The position numbers and the translations under genes are program-made. The notes under the pieces are model-generated. The model was not told the DNA's origin. It saw nothing but the letters and a program-made list of their open reading frames with translations, and made no database searches. From IMG/VR virus record IMGVR_UViG_3300006790_000110, positions 1 through 24,101 of that record: DNA of 24,101 nt; one strand, 5' to 3'. Positions within the stretch are counted from its first letter, which is position 1, and every line of letters starts with the position of its first letter. This document shows, piece by piece, positions 15,565 through 22,712 of this stretch. The DNA comes from a virus.

Positions 15565-18005
15565 CAGCCCGAGACTATGCCCTGTTGATTGATATTTACG
15601 GCAGTGACTATGCCCTGTGCAGTCATGCTGTCTGCAAAGGTCAACAGGCCTTTGCAAGCAATGACAACACCCTTGTCAGAGTCTCTGCCCCTGTACCTTC
15701 AGGGTTGACAGTAGGTGTTGACCCCTACACAGGGCAGACTGACATGGGGGGCACAACCCTTCAACTCACACACTGCCCTGAACTGTTGACGGCACAGGCA
15801 ACAGCCCCTGTCAGCACCCTGCTTCAGGAAATGACAGACAGCAGCACAACAGTCAGGGTGCCTTCTGCAAGTATCTACACAATCCCCGGGTACCTGTGGG
15901 TTGAACGTGAAGCAGTGTATGCAACGTCAAGTGCATCAGGGGCAGGGTATGATGACATTACAGTCACCAGGGCAGCCCTTGGCACAACAGCAGAACAGCA
16001 CCCTGCAGGATTCAATGTGTACGGCAAGAATCCCCTGTTGCTAGGTAGAAAGGTTGTGCTGTCATGGCTTGCCCTTGATGATGTCAGCAGTGCAACTGTC
16101 CGTTTCAAGGGGTACATTGAAAACCTGCAACAGAACGGGCAAGGGGTCAGAGTCTCGATTGTTTCAGGGCAACAGTTGATCAATGACAGACAGGCCTTTG
16201 CAGGTGACTTTGCAGGGGGTGCCTTGCGTCAGGGTCTGTTGTATCCCGGTGGGGCAAACACCCTGCCCCCTGGTGTGTCAACAAATGCAGAAGACATCAC
16301 AGTCAGACTGAAAGACAAGGCAACACCCTTTCCTTCACATGGCTTCAGAGGGGGTGCCTACTTCCCGGCCTATGTCAGGATCAACAATGAATTGATCAAG
16401 TACCAATTCACACAACACCCCTTGTTCAGTTTTGAAGTGTCAGGTGTTTCAGGGCAGACCTTGACCCTGACACAGACTGCAGACAGGGCAGGTGATGCAA
16501 CCCTTGTCAAGGCAGGTGATATCATTGACTTGACAGACTCTGCAGGTGCCCTGCTGACAGGGGGTGAAGGCCTGCAGGTTGTGAGTGTTTCCACCCCTGC
16601 AAGCAGAACTGCCACCTTCACGATCAAGCACAACGGCAACCTGACTGTCTCTGCAGGGGATCTTGTGTCTGGTGTATATCAGCAGATGATACTTGATCCC
16701 CACATGGTCAGGGCAGTTGACAGCAGCATTGCAGAAACACACAAGGCAGAAGCACAGGCAACAGAAGTCAGAAGGATTGAACAGGATGCCCTGTTGCTGT
16801 TGCGTCAGATCTTGTTCAGTCTTGAAGGGGCAGGCAGCAACGGCCCTGATTCAGGCTTGTATGATGTGTTGCCTTCACCCTGGGGGCTTGGGTTCACAAC
16901 TGCAGAAGTTGACAATGACAGCCTTGATGCACTTGCCCCCTTCAGTAGCGTCAGAAGGTACTATCTTGACGCGCCCTTGAAGGTCAGTGACCTTGTTGAA
17001 TGGCTGTCAATTGAATTGAATTGCTTTCTTGTGTTCTGTGAAGATGGACTGTTGAGGGCAATCACAAGGGGTGATGTGTACCCCCTTCAGGGCACAAGTC
17101 ACACTGTTGGGGCATCACAACTGAACAGGGAAGAAGTGCCTGCCTTGTTCGTTGACCTGTCCCTTGTGAAGAATGCTGCCCGGCTTGAAACTGACTTCAA
17201 CATTGACGGGCAGGCAACGCGGGCAGTCAACTTGATTGAACGGGAGTCAGTGTCAATGCACGGTCAACTTGACTTGACCCTGTCTGACCCCGGATTGACA
17301 ACGGCAGGGGGTGCTGCAGTCATCATTCCCTTGTTGACTTCAATTCTCAAGGCAAGGTCAAGACCCCTTGCAAGGTTCAGTGTGAAGGTGTTGTTGCAGC
17401 CTGCAACAGCCTTCAGGCCGGGTCAGGTTGTGTCATTCACTCTGCCACACTTTGCCAACCTTGAAGGGGACACGGGCTTCACAGGTGCCTATTTTGAGAT
17501 CTTGCGCGCGCAACCTGCAGACAGCACAGGCCTTGTTGAACTTGAACTGTTGCAGAAAAGACAGCCTGCCAACCTTGGCCGGGTCTGTTTTGCAGGGGTG
17601 GTTGCTAGCGTTTCAGGGGCAGTGTTGACCCTTGAAGCAGCATCAGTGACACACTTTGCCCCTGCTGACCCTGACATTGAACCAGGGGGCAACGCGGGCA
17701 CTGAAGATGTTGACTATTTCTTGCCTGATGACACTGTGACAGTGTGGGACAGCAGCAGCCTTGGGGGCACTATCAACACACATGATGCAACCCTTGTTGC
17801 CGTTGACACTGCAGCAAAGACCCTTGAACTTGATGCCTTGCCTTCAACATGGACAATTGCAGCAGGTGACATTGTCAGGCTTGACAGGTGGCAGGATGTC
17901 GGCAGCAGTGCAAACGCGGCAGAACGTCAGGGCCTGTACATTGCCCTTGCAGATGCAGGCACTGAAACATTGAACGGGGATGACCCCTACAAATGGGGGG
18001 TGTGA
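15561..18005 (+). CDS. Tail hub / central tail-tip protein
   Basis: An 814-residue protein, the second largest here, at the position of the tail hub or host-contact base (lambda gpJ, gp27-like). The content is beta-rich with small repeated beta segments (for example GQTLTLTQTADRAGDATLV, VSAGDLVSGVY). The region about 455-490, YYLDAPLKVSDLVEWLSIEL and NCFLVFCEDGLLRAIT, and the segment around VNLIERESVSM with KVLLQPATAFRPGQVV (about 555-625) are what one expects in hub domains binding the tube. ATG 15561 overlaps the upstream stop (ATGA). No peptidoglycan hydrolase or depolymerase motif is visible. Homology is not established here; the call combines order, size and fold character. Confidence 0.65.
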   Translation: MTARDYALLIDIYGSDYALCSHAVCKGQQAFASNDNTLVRVSAPVPSGLTVGVDPYTGQTDMGGTTLQLTHCPELLTAQATAPVSTLLQEMTDSSTTVRVPSASIYTIPGYLWVEREAVYATSSASGAGYDDITVTRAALGTTAEQHPAGFNVYGKNPLLLGRKVVLSWLALDDVSSATVRFKGYIENLQQNGQGVRVSIVSGQQLINDRQAFAGDFAGGALRQGLLYPGGANTLPPGVSTNAEDITVRLKDKATPFPSHGFRGGAYFPAYVRINNELIKYQFTQHPLFSFEVSGVSGQTLTLTQTADRAGDATLVKAGDIIDLTDSAGALLTGGEGLQVVSVSTPASRTATFTIKHNGNLTVSAGDLVSGVYQQMILDPHMVRAVDSSIAETHKAEAQATEVRRIEQDALLLLRQILFSLEGAGSNGPDSGLYDVLPSPWGLGFTTAEVDNDSLDALAPFSSVRRYYLDAPLKVSDLVEWLSIELNCFLVFCEDGLLRAITRGDVYPLQGTSHTVGASQLNREEVPALFVDLSLVKNAARLETDFNIDGQATRAVNLIERESVSMHGQLDLTLSDPGLTTAGGAAVIIPLLTSILKARSRPLARFSVKVLLQPATAFRPGQVVSFTLPHFANLEGDTGFTGAYFEILRAQPADSTGLVELELLQKRQPANLGRVCFAGVVASVSGAVLTLEAASVTHFAPADPDIEPGGNAGTEDVDYFLPDDTVTVWDSSSLGGTINTHDATLVAVDTAAKTLELDALPSTWTIAAGDIVRLDRWQDVGSSANAAERQGLYIALADAGTETLNGDDPYKWGV

Positions 18006-18006
18006 C

Positions 18007-18684
18007 ATGGCAATCACAAGCCTTTTCAAGGTACTTTCCTTTGACAGTGTTGAAGCAGGTGACAACATCCTTGAAACGTGGTTGACAAGGGCCTTTCAAG
18101 CAGTCAATGCCCTTTATGAAGGGACAATTGACTCTGCAGCGGTAGGCAAGACAGCAGGCAGTCAACTGTGGGAAGGTCACGATCATGGCCCTGGGGGCGG
18201 CCCTGCAATGCAAAGGGGGTGCCTGTATAGCATTGACGGGGGCAGCAGTGCCCTGTTCACCCTGGCATTGACGGCAAAGACACCGCAAGACATGACCTTT
18301 GACCAATGGTACACAATCCCCGGGTACTTTTCTGATGTTGGCAGGTTCTTTGTCAGTCCAAGGGTCACAGGGCCTTTGCAAGTGTGGGTCTGCTATGATT
18401 GTGTTGACAGCCCTGTGATTGTCAAAGCCCGTGAAGCAGCAGCAGCCCTGTCAGACCCTGACCCTGTGGGGGCAATCGTGCCTGTCACGCTAGACAAGAC
18501 AACAGACAGTGCAGAGTCACCAACCTATCAATGGGCCTTGCTTCAAATGCCCTGCAGCCCGGGCAGGATGAATGCCCTGCAGATTGAATGTGAAAGTGAA
18601 ACAGATGCAACCTTTCAGGTGTATTCAATCGTGATTGCAGAAGTTGAAGGCCTGACTGTCAACAGCAAGGGGGTCAGGTTGTGA
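18007..18684 (+). CDS. Tail appendage protein, paralog 1 of 3
   Basis: A 225-residue protein, the first of three tandem genes sharing an N-terminal module. The shared part here is FQAVNALYEGTID (about 30-42), then GHDHGPGGGPAMQRGCLYS (57-75). The His-x-His in GHDH may bind metal, as is common in phage fibre and appendage proteins, but this is not shown. The rest is beta-rich (LQVWVCYDCVDSPVIV, ATFQVYSIVIAEVEGL) and likely forms a jelly-roll-like domain. I chose ATG 18007, which follows GGGGGG and lies one base after the tail hub stop; the upstream ATG 17980 is inside that gene. Receptor binding or tail decoration is the likely role. Confidence 0.6.
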   Translation: MAITSLFKVLSFDSVEAGDNILETWLTRAFQAVNALYEGTIDSAAVGKTAGSQLWEGHDHGPGGGPAMQRGCLYSIDGGSSALFTLALTAKTPQDMTFDQWYTIPGYFSDVGRFFVSPRVTGPLQVWVCYDCVDSPVIVKAREAAAALSDPDPVGAIVPVTLDKTTDSAESPTYQWALLQMPCSPGRMNALQIECESETDATFQVYSIVIAEVEGLTVNSKGVRL

Positions 18685-19391
18685 GTATATATAGGTGGTT
18701 TTCAGAACTAGTGAATGAAATGACTGTAGGGCAACAGTGGCTTGACTCTGAAGTGCTGTTCAGGGTCACAAGTCAGGTCAACGCCCTGTATGAATTGATT
18801 CTTGACAAGCCTGCACCAGGGGCAACAAGTCAGGGCATTCAGGGTCATGACCACACAAGCACACAAGGGGGCAGGACAGTTGCTAGGGGCACCCTATACA
18901 GTGCAGGGGCAGGCAAGCAGCAACTGTTCAAGTTTGAAGGCCCGGGGTCAGGGGTGTGGGGCAATGCAGACAATGCAAACACAACTGCCCGTCAAAGGTC
19001 AGTGACTTTCAAGGCCTATTGTTCAGGCACAAGCACAGGTTCTTCATCACCCTACACAACCCCTGTTGCCTGGTGCAGTTTGCGTTTTCAGTTTGAAACA
19101 CATGGAACAGCAAGGGTCATTTCTGTCAGGTTGCAGAACAGCACCCTGACAAAGACTTCTGACGTTGTGACCTTCAACATTCCGGGCAGCACAGGCATCA
19201 TTTCAAGCAGTCCACCCTTGCTTTTGACTGAAGTGCCTATCACTGCAGGGTGGAATGACTTTGTGCTTGAACTGATGTCAGATCATGATTCACCGATTGT
19301 CTACACAACACATGTTGCCTTGCTTGAAGCAGCAGATGAAGATGGGTGCTATGAAAGCAGCACAGGTGTTTCACCCTTGGGGGGTCTGTGA
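18681..19391 (+). CDS. Tail appendage protein, paralog 2 of 3
   Basis: A 236-residue protein with the same N-terminal module as its neighbours: VNALYELILDKPAPGA (about 33-48), then GHDHTSTQGGRTVARGTLYS (55-74). The C-terminal two thirds is beta-rich and differs from the other two (for example FKAYCSG, RVISVRLQNSTLTKTSDVVTF, ITAGWNDFVLELMSD), as expected if the variable part contacts the host or another virion protein. GTG 18681 overlaps the previous stop (GTGA) after AAGGGGGTC. The unusual run GTATATATAGG just after the start is AT-rich compared with the neighbourhood. Its 3' end overlaps the next gene's start by one to four bases. Confidence 0.6.
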   Translation: MSIYRWFSELVNEMTVGQQWLDSEVLFRVTSQVNALYELILDKPAPGATSQGIQGHDHTSTQGGRTVARGTLYSAGAGKQQLFKFEGPGSGVWGNADNANTTARQRSVTFKAYCSGTSTGSSSPYTTPVAWCSLRFQFETHGTARVISVRLQNSTLTKTSDVVTFNIPGSTGIISSSPPLLLTEVPITAGWNDFVLELMSDHDSPIVYTTHVALLEAADEDGCYESSTGVSPLGGL

Positions 19392-20080
19392 TGTCGTTTG
19401 TCACTTCAGGCTTTCAGGCCTTGAAATGGTCACTGTATCAGATTGCAAGGCCGGGCAAGTTTGTCCTTGCAAGTTCACTTTTTCACAACATCAATGGGCT
19501 GTTTGAAGCAGTCACAGGCAAGCCTGCACCAGGGGCAGGGGTGCAGACTGTGGCAGGGCACAACCACAGTCTGCAAGGGGGCTTCCCTGTCTTTCGTTCC
19601 TATGTAGGGGGCTTTGATACAGGGGAGTCCATAGGCTACACACTGACAGGGGTGTCTGCAGTGGCAACCCCTGTTCCCCTGTGTGACAAAAGTCCTGCCT
19701 TCAGGGCATACGTCAACCCTGCAGTCACTGACCTGCTTGCAGGCCCACCCACCCTTGAATGCAAGGCGTATGTCATTCTGACAAATGCAGGAGGCACTTC
19801 TTCTGACTTCAAGTTCACCTTGCGCAACATTGACAACGGCACAAACAGCACAACCACAACAGAGACAGTGCCTTCAGGCACAACTGTCAGCAAATGGATT
19901 GACATTTCAGGGGTTGATGTTGGCAAGGGTGGCTGGGTCGGGTATGATCTTCTTGGGGGGTTCACAGGCACAAACGGCACGATCATTGTGACTGCCTGCA
20001 TTCTTGCAGAGACACAGGCGACAGTGACAACATCAACAGGGGTGAAGTATGACAGTGCAACTGCCACAACCAGACCTTGA
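19391..20080 (+). CDS. Tail appendage protein, paralog 3 of 3
   Basis: A 229-residue protein, third of the tandem set: FHNINGLFEAVTGKPAPGAG (about 31-50), then GHNHSLQGGFPVFR (56-69). Here Asp of GHDH is replaced by Asn, while both His remain. The C-terminal part is Thr/Gly-rich and beta-like (FTLRNIDNGTNSTTTTE, GTTVSKWIDISGVDVG, TIIVTACILAETQATV). ATG 19391 has GGGGGG about 7 bases upstream and overlaps the previous TGA by one base (TGATG); a GTG three bases earlier is the alternative start. The next small gene starts inside it, 32 bases before its stop. Same predicted role as its paralogs. Confidence 0.6.
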   Translation: MSFVTSGFQALKWSLYQIARPGKFVLASSLFHNINGLFEAVTGKPAPGAGVQTVAGHNHSLQGGFPVFRSYVGGFDTGESIGYTLTGVSAVATPVPLCDKSPAFRAYVNPAVTDLLAGPPTLECKAYVILTNAGGTSSDFKFTLRNIDNGTNSTTTTETVPSGTTVSKWIDISGVDVGKGGWVGYDLLGGFTGTNGTIIVTACILAETQATVTTSTGVKYDSATATTRP

Positions 20081-20219
20081 AGCGACCCTGACACAGATTG
20101 ACAGGGCAACTGAAGACTTCATTGACTTCTTGAAGGTGCAGAGTGAAACGTTGCAGGCCCTGGTGACTGCTTCAGGCACTTATGATGCAGTTGAACACTG
20201 TGCCCTTGAAGAAGAATGA
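20049..20219 (+). CDS. Small acidic helical protein (56 residues)
   Basis: A short gene between the third tail paralog and the membrane-protein cluster. It starts MTVQLPQPDLEATLTQIDRA and continues as one amphipathic acidic helix (TEDFIDFLKVQSETLQALVT), ending HCALEEE. Support: AGGGGTG four bases before ATG 20049, overlap of 32 bases with the upstream gene in another frame, an ATGA overlap with the next gene, and codon choice typical of the window. Without it, 135 bases here would be empty in an otherwise gapless operon. The function is unknown; position suggests a lysis or virion accessory role. Confidence 0.6.
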   Translation: MTVQLPQPDLEATLTQIDRATEDFIDFLKVQSETLQALVTASGTYDAVEHCALEEE

Positions 20220-20593
20220 AAACAGAATGGGTTGAAATGGTTGCAGACCAATTGAAACAGTCTGCAGTCAGACATGCACAACAGGACGGGTTGATTGTGG
20301 ACATCAGAGACAGGGTGGCAAGAATAGAACAAGACCTGCTGCACTTGCGCGAACAAACGCGGGCACAGGATCAAACACTGCAACGAATAGCAGAAGCAGC
20401 ATCACCTTCACAACTGAAAGACCTTGTTGCCACTGTTCAGAAACATGAACAGACCCTTGCCCGGATCATGGTGGCAGCCGTCGTTGCACAGTTGCTGTTT
20501 GCGCCTATTGTGGCAGGCCTGGTGTCTGTCTACATGCAACCAAAGAAGGCAGCAGTGACTGCCCCTGCCCCTGCCAAGGGGGTGCGCCCATGA
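20216..20593 (+). CDS. Coiled-coil membrane protein, XhlA/holin-like
   Basis: A 125-residue protein with a long N-terminal helical, coiled-coil region (about 25-82, including VDIRDRVARIEQDLLHLREQ) and one membrane segment near the C-terminus (84-107, IMVAAVVAQLLFAPIVAGLV), followed by a short Ala/Pro/Lys tail. This order, coiled coil then a C-terminal membrane helix, is that of hemolysin XhlA-type lysis accessories, which help a holin. It is the first of four consecutive small membrane proteins. The ATG overlaps the upstream stop (ATGA). A lysis role is inferred from architecture and neighbours. Confidence 0.6.
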   Translation: MKTEWVEMVADQLKQSAVRHAQQDGLIVDIRDRVARIEQDLLHLREQTRAQDQTLQRIAEAASPSQLKDLVATVQKHEQTLARIMVAAVVAQLLFAPIVAGLVSVYMQPKKAAVTAPAPAKGVRP

Positions 20594-20892
20594 AAGAAGT
20601 GCTTGCAGAACTGTTTTCTGACGTTGACGGGCTGTCACCTTCTGAGGTGATGGGCTTTGTTTCAGGGGTGGCAGGCATAGTGCTTGCCTTTATGAAGAAC
20701 AATCAGAGTGCAACAGTGCTTGCCTTTGCAGCGGGCTGTTTTGGACTCAACAAGGCAGCAAGTGCAGTTGTGAAGACACAACAGTCAAAGGCAGTGCAGG
20801 TTGCCATGAAACAGCCTGCCCCTACCCCTACCCCTGCAAACATCAAGACAGGGCCTTCTGTGCCTGTCACAGACCCTGCAAAGGGGGTGTGA
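20590..20892 (+). CDS. Probable holin (two membrane segments)
   Basis: A 100-residue protein with two hydrophobic segments, about 19-35 (EVMGFVSGVAGIVLAFM) and 41-61 (ATVLAFAAGCFGLNKAASAVV), separated by the short polar turn KNNQS, then a hydrophilic Pro-rich C-terminus (PAPTPTPANIKTG, PSVPVTDPAKG). Size and the hairpin layout fit a class II-type holin, which would open the inner membrane to the GH19 endolysin. No family match is claimed. The ATG overlaps the preceding stop (ATGA), and AAGGGGGT upstream is the ribosome site. Confidence 0.55.
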   Translation: MKEVLAELFSDVDGLSPSEVMGFVSGVAGIVLAFMKNNQSATVLAFAAGCFGLNKAASAVVKTQQSKAVQVAMKQPAPTPTPANIKTGPSVPVTDPAKGV

Positions 20893-21191
20893 TGACTGCA
20901 AAGACCTGGTTGATCATTGCAGGTGTCCTTGTTGTGGCAGGTTTTCTTTTTGGGGGTGTCCTGTTTGGCTTGTTTGGTGCTTCTGCAACTGCTGCTGCAG
21001 TGCAAGTTGCAAGACGTAGGCAGAAAAAGCAACTGCAACAAGAACAACAGATTGAAGATGACAAGAAGAAGAGAATTGAACAGATTGACAGAGACATCAA
21101 ACATGAAGCCCGGATCATGCACAACAAGACAAATGCAGAACTGAAACAGGACATCTTGAAAGACCTTGATGACCTTGACCCAAGGCGTTGA
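20892..21191 (+). CDS. Membrane-anchored coiled-coil protein, possible inner-membrane spanin
   Basis: A 99-residue protein: a long hydrophobic region (about 6-39, WLIIAGVLVVAGFLFGGVLF and on), a basic cluster (ARRRQKK, 40-46) and a highly charged coiled coil to the C-terminus (QEQQIEDDKKKRIEQIDRD and on). N-terminal anchor plus coiled coil resembles i-spanins (Rz). However, the Arg/Lys cluster after the membrane part and the 34-residue hydrophobic length would also fit a two-helix hairpin with the coil in the cytoplasm. ATG 20892 overlaps the previous TGA (TGATG), after AAGGGGG; a GTG three bases earlier is an alternative start. Confidence 0.55.
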   Translation: MTAKTWLIIAGVLVVAGFLFGGVLFGLFGASATAAAVQVARRRQKKQLQQEQQIEDDKKKRIEQIDRDIKHEARIMHNKTNAELKQDILKDLDDLDPRR

Positions 21192-21192
21192 C

Positions 21193-21513
21193 ATGAACAA
21201 GACCATTGCAGCCTTGACCCTTGTTGCCTTTCTTTGTGCCCCTGTGGCGCGGGCTTCTGATGTTTGCTTCACCAGGGCACAGGCTCTGAAGGTGTCAAAG
21301 ACTCTGAAGGCCTGCAAGGGTGACAAAAAGAAACACAAGGTTGAACTGCAGGCCTTGAAGGCACAGTGCAAGTTGCAGATTCAGGGGGCGCGGCAGGACT
21401 GCAGAAAGCCCCCTGCAGTGCATCCTGCAGTGTGGTTTCTTGCAGGGGCTGTTGTCACAGGGGTTGCTGTTGGTGTGATTGTTTGGCAGGTGTCTGTTCT
21501 TGATAGGCCTTGA
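21193..21513 (+). CDS. Secreted protein with C-terminal membrane anchor, possible spanin
   Basis: A 106-residue protein with a clear signal peptide (MNKTIAALTLVAFLCAPVARA, about 1-21; cleavage after ARA is likely), a helical periplasmic part with four Cys (spacing x15, x17, x10) and a basic turn KGDKKKHK, then a C-terminal membrane helix (about 77-102, AVWFLAGAVVTGVAVGVIVW). Signal at one end and inner-membrane anchor at the other is the layout of unimolecular spanins, but the Cys in LVAFLCA is preceded by AFL, not a good lipobox, so outer-membrane lipidation is doubtful. ATG 21193 is one base after the upstream stop. It is the last plus-strand gene. Confidence 0.6.
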   Translation: MNKTIAALTLVAFLCAPVARASDVCFTRAQALKVSKTLKACKGDKKKHKVELQALKAQCKLQIQGARQDCRKPPAVHPAVWFLAGAVVTGVAVGVIVWQVSVLDRP

Positions 21514-21754
21514 CAAGGCGTTGCAGAAAGGGTTGCTGCCTTGCAATGTCAGCCCTGATTGATGCCAGGGGCGCGCGCCCTTGAAGCACAGGCAGGTACA
21601 GTTGACTTTCCCTGTTCCTTTCCCACACACACTTCAACCAGACAATTGAATTGTATGCCCTTTCATCATCATGGTCACAGACACATTGCACATGTGCAGT
21701 GTGCAGGTCAGGGCACATCGACCACAGGCAGGCCTTCAACAGGGTGACATTCAT
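21455..21754 (-). CDS. Unknown protein, last gene of the minus-strand operon (99 residues)
   Basis: I do not recognise this protein. It appears real: its ATG overlaps the stop of the upstream gene (ATGA on the minus strand), and its codons follow the window's habit (AGG for Arg, GAA for Glu, CTT or CTG for Leu). Visible parts are an N-terminal Cys/His-containing stretch (CPDLHTAHVQCVCDHDDER, about 14-32), a middle VWLKCVWERNRESQLYLP-like segment and a helical end (SIRADIARQQPFLQRLVKAYQ). The Cys/His set might bind metal. No ribosome site is evident, so it would depend on translational coupling. Its last 59 bases overlap the plus-strand secreted-protein gene tail to tail. Confidence 0.55.
   Translation of the reverse strand: MNVTLLKACLWSMCPDLHTAHVQCVCDHDDERAYNSIVWLKCVWERNRESQLYLPVLQGRAPLASIRADIARQQPFLQRLVKAYQEQTPAKQSHQQQPL
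21507..21543. repeat. Nested inverted repeats at the convergence of the two operons
   Basis: GCCTTG (21507-21512), CAAGGC (21514-21519) and GCCTTG (21538-21543) mean that the middle arm can pair with either flank, giving two mutually exclusive hairpins. The second could be extended by GCA/TGC inside the loop. The site lies at the plus-strand stop codon and within the convergent minus-strand gene. No T-run follows on either strand, so this is not a standard intrinsic terminator. It may still end or pause transcription, or be chance. Confidence 0.35.
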
Positions 21755-22275
21755 GACAAATCAAACAACATGGGTTGTCTGTTGTCTTTTTTGCTTTCTT
21801 TGATGACTTCAAGTTCTTCATATTCAACCTTTTCATTGAGTGTCTTTGCCCACCTATACTTTGCAGAGAACACTGCATCTTTGTTTTTTTGGTGGTCGTT
21901 TCTTTTCCATGTGCCCCTGACCTTTGTTTCATATTCAAGTACCCACCCTGCCCCCTTCAGTGAACTGCCTGACTCTTCTGTCAAGGTATATGTTTGAATC
22001 CTTCTGAACCCCATTTCCTTTGCAATCCTAGCAGCAGCCCCAAGCAAAAAAGAACAGGCATTCTTGCAACCATTTGTTGCAACCCTTGACACTTCAATCA
22101 CATCAGGCAGGTCACAGGCACGCGCACAGGGTCTGTTCATGATTGCCACACCAACAAGTTGACCATTCTTGACAGCCCCTATGCTGTACCTGTGCATGAT
22201 GACAGGGGCATGATGCCTGTGAAGTGCTGCAATATATTCGTTTGCCTTGTTCAGGGTCAAAGGTATGACTTTCAT
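21751..22275 (-). CDS. XF1762-family / Mom-like GNAT-fold protein
   Basis: A 174-residue protein that I recognise as the phage XF1762-type family: LNKANEYIAALHRHHAPV (about 8-25), HRYSIGAVKNGQLVGVAIMN (28-47), RPCARACD, EVSRVATNG, KNACSFLLGAAARIAKEMGF (71-90), then RIQTYTLTEESGSSLKGAGW. It is a compact GNAT-like fold related in pattern to Mom of phage Mu, which modifies adenine in DNA to block restriction. Whether this protein modifies DNA is inference. The family core ends near residue 115; the C-terminal 55 residues (VRGTWKRNDHQKNKDAVF onward, ending QPMLFDLS) extend it. It is coupled to both neighbours by ATGA overlaps. Confidence 0.75.
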   Translation of the reverse strand: MKVIPLTLNKANEYIAALHRHHAPVIMHRYSIGAVKNGQLVGVAIMNRPCARACDLPDVIEVSRVATNGCKNACSFLLGAAARIAKEMGFRRIQTYTLTEESGSSLKGAGWVLEYETKVRGTWKRNDHQKNKDAVFSAKYRWAKTLNEKVEYEELEVIKESKKDNRQPMLFDLS

Positions 22276-22712
22276 TTCTGCCCCCTGATGCTGTCCTTGT
22301 GCCTGATGACATTGTTTGCCTGCAGCAGGCCTTCTTCAACAGCCCGTTCAAAGCATTCAGAGTGCAAGACAACAAAGTTTGAAAAGTCACGCCCCCTTCT
22401 GTCACGCCAAAAATACCGCGCCCCTGGTGCAGAACAGATGTCACAGTGATGTTCAAGGATGATGTTTTCATCTTGTGCCTTGCACTGTTGCTTGTACTTC
22501 TGCCGTTGCCTTTCCCTTTCCACTGCTTTGTAGGTTGTTTGATAGTATTTTCTAGCCTTTGCCTTTGTGCATTCTCTGCACAGTGTGGCATGCCTTGTCA
22601 GGCCCTTTGTGGTGTGCCTGTAGAAGTCAGCACAGGGCAAGAACTGCTGACAGCCCTTGCACCATTTCTGCCCTGCATCAAGTTCTGCAATCATTTTCTC
22701 TGAAGGAATCAT
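22272..22712 (-). CDS. Double zinc-finger protein, endonuclease VII-like N-terminus
   Basis: A 146-residue protein with two Cys-rich parts. The first (about 17-50) is CKGCQQFLPCADFYRH, then LCREC and a basic helix KARKYYQ. This is the pattern found at the start of many phage endonuclease VII and HNH proteins. The second (about 90-120) is CDIC, then VVLHSEC, which gives four possible zinc ligands but lacks the His-Asn-His nuclease residues. A regulatory or DNA-binding function is therefore as likely as cleavage. I chose ATG at 22712, with AAAGGA about 8 bases upstream; the longer frame begins at a TTG at 22730. It overlaps the upstream gene by 35 bases and the downstream gene by four. Confidence 0.65.
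   Translation of the reverse strand: MIPSEKMIAELDAGQKWCKGCQQFLPCADFYRHTTKGLTRHATLCRECTKAKARKYYQTTYKAVERERQRQKYKQQCKAQDENIILEHHCDICSAPGARYFWRDRRGRDFSNFVVLHSECFERAVEEGLLQANNVIRHKDSIRGQK

Noticed and set aside
21569-21580. Perfect 12-base palindrome GGGCGCGCGCCC
   Set aside because: It lies inside a coding frame (Gly-Arg-Ala-Pro) and is in keeping with the many CGCG words; no repeat of it elsewhere suggests a site.
21671-21997. 108-codon open frame on the plus strand
   Set aside because: Antisense to the XF1762/Mom-like gene; the Phe/Ser-rich translation looks like a shadow of it.
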